From MGIIb-P sp963934015 (GTDB taxonomy: Archaea; Thermoplasmatota; Poseidoniia; Poseidoniales; Thalassarchaeaceae): a DNA stretch of 38,576 nucleotides. The notes under the pieces were generated by a model. That model was not told the DNA's origin and did no database searches. It worked only from the letters and a program-made list of their open reading frames with translations. The translations under genes were made by a program, and so were the position numbers. Of the stretch, positions 23,206 to 31,700 are shown piece by piece. The stretch is from assembly GCA_963934015.1 (NCBI GenBank), contig CAWVWT010000020.1, forward strand, positions 1 through 38,576. Direction: 5' to 3'. The stretch's first letter is position 1; the number at the start of each line of letters is the position of its first letter.

Positions 23206-25518
23206 TCAAAGGCGTTGACGGCTTTGGCGTTGGGCGTCCAGCGCACAGATAGCCGCCATGTGAACCACATCCCTGACACCATCTTCTCGCTGCAAGACGT
23301 GGACTGGTTTGGCCATTCCTTCTAAGATGGGCCCCGTCATCTCAGCATCTCCCAATCGCTGTAATAATTTGTAGGATATGTTGGCCGCAGCAAGGTTTGG
23401 GCAGATGAGAACATTTGCTGGCCCTTCAAGTGTCATGAATGGATATTGTTCCTGTATCGAAGGAATGAGTGCTGTATCCGCTTGCATAGGCCCATCAATA
23501 ATCAACGTAGGATCTAATTCCCTCGCGATTTCAATTGAATCTTCAATACGATCACTGCGATATTGACTGGAAGAACCGAAGTTTGAAAATGACAGTAGAG
23601 CGACTCGTGGTTCTATACCGAATCGTCGAGCAACACGTGCGGTTTGCACAGCGATTTCAGCAAGGGTTCGCGTATCTGGATAGATATTGATTGTCGCGTC
23701 TCCGATGAACATCAATTGTCCCTTAATTGTCATCATGTAGGTGCCCACAACCCGGTGGGCATCTTCAGATATCCCAATCGTTGCTAGACACGGTTTCAAG
23801 AAGTCAGGGTAGTCTCTTGAAATCCCTCCTATAATCCCATCTGCATCACCCATTTCAACCATCATTGAACCAAACCAGACTCGCGATTTCAGCATCCGTT
23901 TTGCATCTGTCCGGGTGATACCTTTTCGACCTCGTTTTTCTTGCAAAGCATCGGTGTAAACTGTTCGTCTCCGCGGGTCTTCCCGCGGGTCGATTTCTTC
24001 GCATTCAAATTCGAGACCGAGCGCTTCTTTTGCCGCTGCAATTTCATGTGATCTCCCCAATAATATAGGGAAACAAATCCGTTCTTGGATACATTGTGCT
24101 GCAGCCTTGAGCATAGTAGGGTGGTCACCTTCTGTGAAGACAATTTTTTGTCGAAGCCTTCCGGCTTTTTCTATCACACCTCGCATGATTGAACGTGTTA
24201 GACCGAGTCGCGCTTCGAGTTGATTTCGATAGGTATCAACATCGAATGTTCTGGCAATTTCTGCTGAGACCATTCCTTCTGCAACCGCAGCTTCTGCGAC
24301 CGCACTGGCTTCCCAGATCAGAACTCTGGCATCGAATGGCTTGGGGATTAGATAATCCTCTCCGAATTGAATCTGCGCCCCCCCGTATGCCGCAGCCACA
24401 TCATCTGGAACCGGTTCTTTTGCAAGGTTGGCAAGCGCCATGGTTGCAGCCATTTTCATACCTTCAGTAATTTCATCTGCTTGAACATCGAGCGCCCCGC
24501 GGAAAATATAGGGGAATCCAAGAACATTGTTGATTTGATTTGGATAATCAGAACGCCCAGTTGCCATGATTGCATCATCTCGAACAGCCGCTACCTCTTC
24601 GGGCATGATTTCAGGTGTGGGATTCGCTAATGCGAAAATAAGCGGTCTCGCCGCCATTTTTTCGACCATCGAGCCATTTACAATACCGCCTTTAGAAAGG
24701 CCGAGAAATACATCAGCCCCAACCAACGCTTCAGCCAAACCACCTTCGGGAATATCGCGCGCGTACTTTGCCTTGTATCGATTGAGTTCCCCCGCATCCT
24801 TGCGTTTTTTTGTTATGATTCCTCCAGAATCACACAACAAGAGATTATCCTTACGCACACCGAGACGAACGTAGTGTTTTGCACATGAGAGGGCGGAAGC
24901 TCCAGCCCCGGAGACGACCACTTTGACCTGACCAATTTTCTTCCCCGTCACTTCAAGCCCATTGAGGAGAGCGGCTCCAGAAATTATCGCAGTTCCATGT
25001 TGATCGTCGTGCATGACTGGGATGTCGAGTTCTTTGACCAACCGCCTCTCGATTTCAAAACATTCAGGGGCCTTGATATCTTCAAGATTAATTCCACCAA
25101 AGGTCGGTGCGATTCGTTTGACAGTTTCAACAAATTCATCGATATCTTCAGTATCGACTTCGATGTCAAATACATCGATATCAGCGAATGCTTTGAACAG
25201 TAATCCTTTGCCTTCCATGACGGGTTTTCCAGCGAGGGCACCGATATTGCCTAGACCTAGAACAGCAGTACCATTTGAGATGACAGCAACGAGATTCCCA
25301 CGTGAGGTATACTCCATTGCCTTGGCAGGATCTTTTTCAATTTCTAGGCAAGGATAGGCGACACCGGGTGAATAAGCCAATGAAAGTTCACGCTGTGTGG
25401 AATGTGGTTTTGTGGGAACCACAGTAATCTTGCCAGGGGGATTTTTCGCATGATACTCGAGGGCATCCTTACGAAACTGTTCCTCAGACAAACCGTATCC
25501 TCCATTCCATTCGGCCAC
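23206..25518 (-). CDS. maeB: NADP-dependent malic enzyme with phosphotransacetylase-like C-terminus
   Basis: Oxidatively decarboxylates malate to pyruvate, making NADPH. About 770 residues, the full MaeB layout. Residues 1 to about 420 are the malic enzyme: AYSPGVAYPCLEI, GKPVMEGKG, INLEDIKAPECF and HDDQHGTAIIS hold malate and metal, and VVSGAGASALSCA binds the nucleotide. Residues about 440-765 resemble phosphotransacetylase (FTEGDHPTMLKAA, RVALLSFSNFGSS, LICPNLAAANISYKLLQRLG); in MaeB proteins this part is usually a regulatory sensor of acetyl-CoA. Likeness to E. coli MaeB is high along the whole length, again pointing to a bacterial origin. GTG 25518 is chosen because AGGTGAG precedes it; GTG 25527 is three codons upstream. 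Confidence 0.95.
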   Translation of the reverse strand: MAEWNGGYGLSEEQFRKDALEYHAKNPPGKITVVPTKPHSTQRELSLAYSPGVAYPCLEIEKDPAKAMEYTSRGNLVAVISNGTAVLGLGNIGALAGKPVMEGKGLLFKAFADIDVFDIEVDTEDIDEFVETVKRIAPTFGGINLEDIKAPECFEIERRLVKELDIPVMHDDQHGTAIISGAALLNGLEVTGKKIGQVKVVVSGAGASALSCAKHYVRLGVRKDNLLLCDSGGIITKKRKDAGELNRYKAKYARDIPEGGLAEALVGADVFLGLSKGGIVNGSMVEKMAARPLIFALANPTPEIMPEEVAAVRDDAIMATGRSDYPNQINNVLGFPYIFRGALDVQADEITEGMKMAATMALANLAKEPVPDDVAAAYGGAQIQFGEDYLIPKPFDARVLIWEASAVAEAAVAEGMVSAEIARTFDVDTYRNQLEARLGLTRSIMRGVIEKAGRLRQKIVFTEGDHPTMLKAAAQCIQERICFPILLGRSHEIAAAKEALGLEFECEEIDPREDPRRRTVYTDALQEKRGRKGITRTDAKRMLKSRVWFGSMMVEMGDADGIIGGISRDYPDFLKPCLATIGISEDAHRVVGTYMMTIKGQLMFIGDATINIYPDTRTLAEIAVQTARVARRFGIEPRVALLSFSNFGSSSQYRSDRIEDSIEIARELDPTLIIDGPMQADTALIPSIQEQYPFMTLEGPANVLICPNLAAANISYKLLQRLGDAEMTGPILEGMAKPVHVLQREDGVRDVVHMAAICALDAQRQSRQRL

Positions 25519-25637
25519 TGGTCTCACCTATTCCCTTTACCCTCATTTCGTTAGGGGGAGGGCGATTAACAGGATATGGAATATATTTCGAATAATGTAC
25601 CACAAAGTGGCAATTCACACTGAATGAATCACCCAAA

Positions 25638-25649
25638 TCGAGTAAATTA
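25638..25649 (+). promoter_or_regulatory. Candidate core promoter, second copy of the 2595 12-mer
   Basis: TCGAGTAAATTA is identical to 2595-2606. If read rightward, transcription would begin near 25675, inside the palindrome at 25667-25684, and proceed to the giant surface-protein gene. The whole gap 25519-25737 holds only this, the palindrome and a short CCACAAAGTGG dyad near 25599. Confidence 0.35.
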
Positions 25650-25666
25650 ACCATCGATAATTCCGG

Positions 25667-25684
25667 TGGTATACTAGTATACCA
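25667..25684. promoter_or_regulatory. Perfect 18-base palindrome, operator candidate
   Basis: TGGTATACTAGTATACCA is a perfect palindrome in the divergent gap between maeB and the giant surface-protein gene, where the rightward transcription start is expected. It is likely a dimeric regulator site. It shares no sequence with the fad operator palindrome. The regulator is not known. Confidence 0.5.
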
Positions 25685-25737
25685 TCAAACACAACCACCC
25701 ATGACCTTCAAATGGTGTTGCAAAGCCAGTCTGCCCC

Positions 25738-28700
25738 ATGACCACCCCCTCACAGCGCCGTGCCTTGACATTGGTCGGCCTGATGATTCTCGCATCTTGG
25801 ACACCGTTGGCCGCTTTACCCACCGCTTCCGCTCATGTTGGAATTGTGGCGGAATGGGGCAGTGAGGGCGGCAATGATACCGGTTGGTTACGGATGGATG
25901 CAACAGGTGCAAACGCTGCAGCAGGGCAAATGGCGATGAGTAATTTGATGCTCGACTTCGCCCCGGGTGCTGAAATTGAAAATTTGACATTTGAAATCAG
26001 AGTCAATGGCTCCAATGGTACTTGGATTGAGGAACCGCAATTGTTTCTCCCAGATGCTCCCGCCAGTGTACTCGATTGGCGTGGCTTGGGAAGTTTAGGT
26101 CAACAAAATGATTTCATGAATGGCGACCCACACAGTGGTTGGCTTTCTCCAAATAGTGATTCCAATGCGGGCTGGGTTTTGCCCGGCGGATCAACTGTCA
26201 CAGATGTTGTGATTGAAGCTCTGCGTCCGGCTGATGTTTTCGTTAGTACATACAAAGTCGACCTGAATGTTCTGGATTCAGCAATTCATCCAGATGATGG
26301 TCGCCTCTACCTTGCTCTAGACAATTCCGTCATCCAAATTGATGCTAATAACAACCCACAACTCATTCATTGGTTCGATGTTGACATGGAGCCATTGGAC
26401 ATGGCTATCGATGCATCACAGGATTTACTTCACGTGACATGTACAGATGGCCAAATCCGTGTATTCTCACTCAAAGATAGTTCATTGCTTGGTAATTACA
26501 CCAGTCCATTCGGAAATACTATCCATCAAATTGAATCGGTTGGGCCTGGTTTCCTCATCGCTTCCAATGGCAACACACTTTGGCAAGTTACCATGGGTGC
26601 TAACTTGGCGTCTACTTGGACAAATGTAGCCACACTATCCACGGGAGATGCCAGCGTAACTGCAACCGACATGCTCGTCGTTAGTACTGACGTGTGGATT
26701 GCAACAGATGGAGCGGGACTATTCCATTACAGTGGCGGATCAATTCAGCAATATTACAGTCAAAACGCTCTACCTAGTGACAATGTTGTTGCCTTAGAGA
26801 TGGCTGGTACATACCTTCTCATCGGTCTTGCCGATGCAGGAGTTGCTCGCCGCGATTTATCGACAGGCAATTGGGTGGCGACATGGAATACCGGTAACTG
26901 GTTACTTAGTGATGAGGTTCTTGGGATGTCATCTGTCGATGGATGGGTCCACATCATTGCCGAGGATGAGGTTTATTCCTACAATACCACAAGTCTATCT
27001 TTTTCATCTTCCTGGTCATTATCCGATCTCGACCTTGCACGTAATCCTGGTCAAGCATTGATTCCATGGCCGACAGGAGGGGCGCGCGCTCCCGCTGATC
27101 ACAGTGTGCTCGTGGGTGATGGCTCAGGTGTTTTTACAATCTTGCGACCTCATATGCAGAATGCGGGTCAGCTCCCAACTTGGCCACAGATGGTTCTTGC
27201 ATCAGGTCCCTCGGTCACAGAAATGACAGATGCTGTTGAATTGAATGGCGTGTTGTATATTGCAACCGATGATACAATTCAAAGATTCAACATATCTCAA
27301 TACCGCTGGGAAACACCGCATACAATGCAAATCACCAGCTCTCTACTTTGTATCGCAACCGATGGTACTGATATCTTTGTTGGAACAGAAGGAGATGGTA
27401 TCATTCAGATGGAAACAATGGGGACCATTCTACGGACATGGGAAACTTCAGATGGGCTGTCTGCGAATGAAGTCAGTGGTATTCAGTACGATGTTTTGAC
27501 CGGGCAAATGATTGCCATCCACCCATTCTCGGGAATGTCTGTTGTTGATACAAACTCAACCGTAATCAACGAAACTTGGACCTCCAATAATGGTGGTCTT
27601 GAGACCAATCAAATGAGCGCTTTAGCAGTTCGTGGTGGCATCGCATACTTGGGAACCAATGGCGGCGGAATTGAACGGATTGACATTGCTAATTCTACAC
27701 GACTCACACCATGGACCTCCACAGGTTTAGATGACCTTGAATCCATGCCAATCGCCATTGATGGCGACACCCTCTATCTTGGCCTCTATGGATATGGTGT
27801 CATTGTCTACAACGTAAGTTCAGGTGAGCAAATCGATGTCTGGCAGCGAACAGGTGGTAATGGGGGGCCCGGGGGAGGTGGTAACAATCAAATTCCATCC
27901 AACAACGTTCTCTCATTAGCTGTACTGAGTCCTGGAACCATTCTCGTTGGTACAACCAACGGTGGTGCACGGCATGTATCTGGTAGTTGGACTAACATGG
28001 GTAATTCAGGCAATGAATTTGCAGATGAATTCTATGATTGGGACTTTGATAATCAGTACATCTACGCAGCTACAGAGACCGGCGCCTGTCAATGGTCCCG
28101 ATCTAATCTTGGATTCCAGAAGTGCTGGGATGACGACCCAGATGGCTTACCGGCACAGTTCGTTTATGCGATTGAGCTCATTGAACCCAACCGGCTTTGG
28201 GTGGGTCATTACGAAGGTGCAGGTGTGATTGACATCACCAACGACACGGTGATCAAAGCATGGCAGGCTGGTGTCGAGACAAATAATGCCAAGACGGTAA
28301 TTATTGGCGATATTGCTTACATTGGATATGATGGCATAGGCATCCTTCGTTATGATTTGACCACCGATGAATGGCTATCTCCTTGGGATTCCGCAACCTC
28401 GACTCTACTTGAGAGCAATGGCGTCACAGCTATGATTCAAGACATCAACCCAAATCGCATGTGGGTAGGTGGAGATATGGGCCTCAACCTCATCGATGTT
28501 GTTAATGGAACTCTGGAAGAAGATTGGGATTCAGGCACCAATTCAGGCGGTATCACCCTCTCTGCCCAGGAACCAGGTGAACTGGTGATTGTTGGCGACA
28601 CACTATACTACATGCAAGTCAGATTTGGAAACAATGGATATTCTTCCAACGATAATGTCTATCGGTACAACATTGTCAACATGACACAACTCGATACATT

Positions 28701-31700
28701 GGATGTTGGTGCATCCGAGGGCTCCACAGCAATCATCCATGGGATGGGTGCAGTTGGAGACATCATCCACTTTGGAATATCGGATACTCAACAATGGTGG
28801 GAGAGTGGATACATGGTTCGGTGGAATCATACCAGCGACAGTTGGATGGATTCAATTGAAGCCAACGGCCAAGTTGAACGAGTTAATGCACAATTCGCTG
28901 GGGATTGTAATCCCACTCCGACCAATTGTCATCTCTATGCTGCCTACGGAAACACCCCCCTCCATCAGATCGACATGAATGGCAATCTTGTGCGTTCATG
29001 GGATGATTCAGTCCTTGAGGGTCCCATTCGTGGCATTGTCACATGGGATGGAGCAGTTCTCTTTGGAACAGAGGATGGCATCGCTCGTTACAATTACACA
29101 AATAATTCATGGATGTCTGGATGGACTGAAAACAATGGCTTACCAAACAATGTCGAGGAAGCGGTCTATTCAATGGATGTCATCGGTGATGATCTCTGGG
29201 TTGCCACAATGGCGACCAATGGTTGGAATCGAGAGTCCAAACTTCTTCAACTGAATGGAACATCAGGGCAATGGACAGTTCATGATGCTGGTAGCGGCCA
29301 AATTCCCGAAGGATACGGGGCAGATTTTGGTGTCTGTGATGACATAGTCCACGTCGCAATGAATCGTTGGGCCCAATGGGGAAGTCAGGGAGGAGTCGCC
29401 CGTTATGATCTAAATTCAGGTACGTGGCTATCAGACTGGAATCAGGGTCAGAATGGTTTGCCTCACGACAATCCAGTTGCTATCGCGTGTGATGAAGCAT
29501 ACGACATCGTCTACATTGGATTTGAGGAAGATGATGGCTCAATTATTCGATACGATTACGTTAATCTGCGATTCATCGCAGAGATTGATGAGGATGATAA
29601 CACAGTCAGTGAACCCATTTTCCCGGGTGCCTTGTATCATTTTGGTGGTGGTTTACTCGCCGGCCATTATGATGGTGGCGGACTCACATTCGTTGGCACG
29701 ACAGGACCGGTGATTACCAGCATCATCCCATTCTCCCAAGGCGATGAAGCAACGAGTATCGCTCACGTACCCGGCGGCCAAGTATACGAATTCGCTATCG
29801 GGCGTGCGGGCGGTTCAAGCGGGTACAATCGTGTTGACAATCTCGATTCCAATGGTATCTTCCCTGGTGCATGGGATAATCTCGCCACGCTCTCTACAGG
29901 CCGCCTCGCAGAGTTTACAGGTAATTCCACTCATATTTGGGCAGCACCCATTGACGACTACTATTCCACATATGGAACTGCCATCCTTGAAGGTGAATAC
30001 CAGAACAATGGTAGTGTCGAATGGACGCGTGCGTGGAATTTAAATTCTGAATTGGTCAATGAAATCACACTCGATGGCGATACTCTCTGGATTACAACCG
30101 CGGGGTTAGGTCTCTGGCAAATTGATTTGACATCAGGGAATATGACTCCAACAAGATTCCCCCTGCATGGCCAGATGGATGGCGTAAGCTGGTATGGCAA
30201 TGAGTTGGTTGTTGGACTCATGGGCACACCATCTACAGCTGCTGGTGTGCAACGATATGACACCGCTACAGGACAATGGGGGGCAGGCCGTATTGCAGCA
30301 GGTTTGCCTAGCAATTATGTCCGTGACTTTGAGAAGATCGGCGATCTCGTCTACATCGCTACCCTCGCGGGTATAGGTGTGTGGAATCTATCTGCGGACG
30401 ATTGGGAAGATCCAATGACGACTGCAGACGGACTCCCTACTCCATTCATCGAATACCTTGATTCCGATTCAGGCGTTCTTATGATTGGAACGCCATCGGG
30501 GATCTTGACTTACGATCCAATTTCTGATACCCTGTCAACATTGTTTGATCGTAATCAAGGTCTGATTGGAAATTCAGTTGCAGGATTTGCACCCGCATAT
30601 TCATCATCAGGTGCACTTACAGTGTTTGTTAGCCATGATGGCGAGGGTCCAACGCGTCCAGGATTCAGTGAAGTTTCCGTAACGGCTTCCACCATTACAA
30701 CTCCAAATGGAATGGGTACTAGTTTGACTTTCAGCGTATTAGACACCACTTTAATCGATGTTCTCCCAAGCAATGTCATCACCGCCCTAGTCGATGACTG
30801 GTGGGGTGTACATATCGCAACTGACGAAGGACCGATGATGCACTGGAATGGCGCTACAGCAGAGATGGAACAAGGCGCGCGCCCTTCCGCTTTTGCTGAT
30901 TGGCCGGTAACTCAAATGTCAAGTGATGGGCAGAATATTCTTGCAGTGTCAAATTTTGGTGTTGATCGAATAGACCCATCGAATTCTCGCCATTCTGCTA
31001 CTCGATTGACAACTTACGGGAACCTCGAAAGTTCAGTCATCACACAGAGTGGAATCTATGTTGTCGGTGTGGATGGCTTGCACATCTGGGGTCAAGCACC
31101 AGCATTTGTCGAGAGTGACCGTTCAGAGATCCGTCGTGCTGAACCTCTAATGATTAATTTCGGCGGTACCGCTTTTGATGTTACAAATGAAGCGCGTCCC
31201 GGCAATGAAATCGTATTGGTTAACTCAAGCAACACATTGACACTTCCAATGTTCGGAACAGCTGGCCCAGCTAATATTCCGATGACTCAGGACATGCTAA
31301 CCATTTCCAGTCCGGTCGAAGGGGCGGCAACATGGGTCTCGAGCACGCGTCTGAACTATTCAGGCACATGGGATCTTGCTGAACTTGATGTCACACTGCA
31401 AAACATGGTCCAAACAGCCATTTCAAACAGCGTCTTGACAATGTCTGGCCGCAGTTTACATCTACAACTACAGAGTCCAAGTAATGGTTCACTAGAGGTC
31501 CGCTTGACCTATGATTGGATTCGTATTGAATCACCATCAGAAATGATTGATTTGTTTGACAGGCCGAATGATGGTGGTGAAATTCTTACCGCACAATGGA
31601 CCGTATCTCTAGATCATACCTTCGCGGCTTACAGAATCTATCTGCGCCCGAGCAGTAATTGGACAACAGCTCCAACATCAGCAGACCTGCTCTCCACAAC

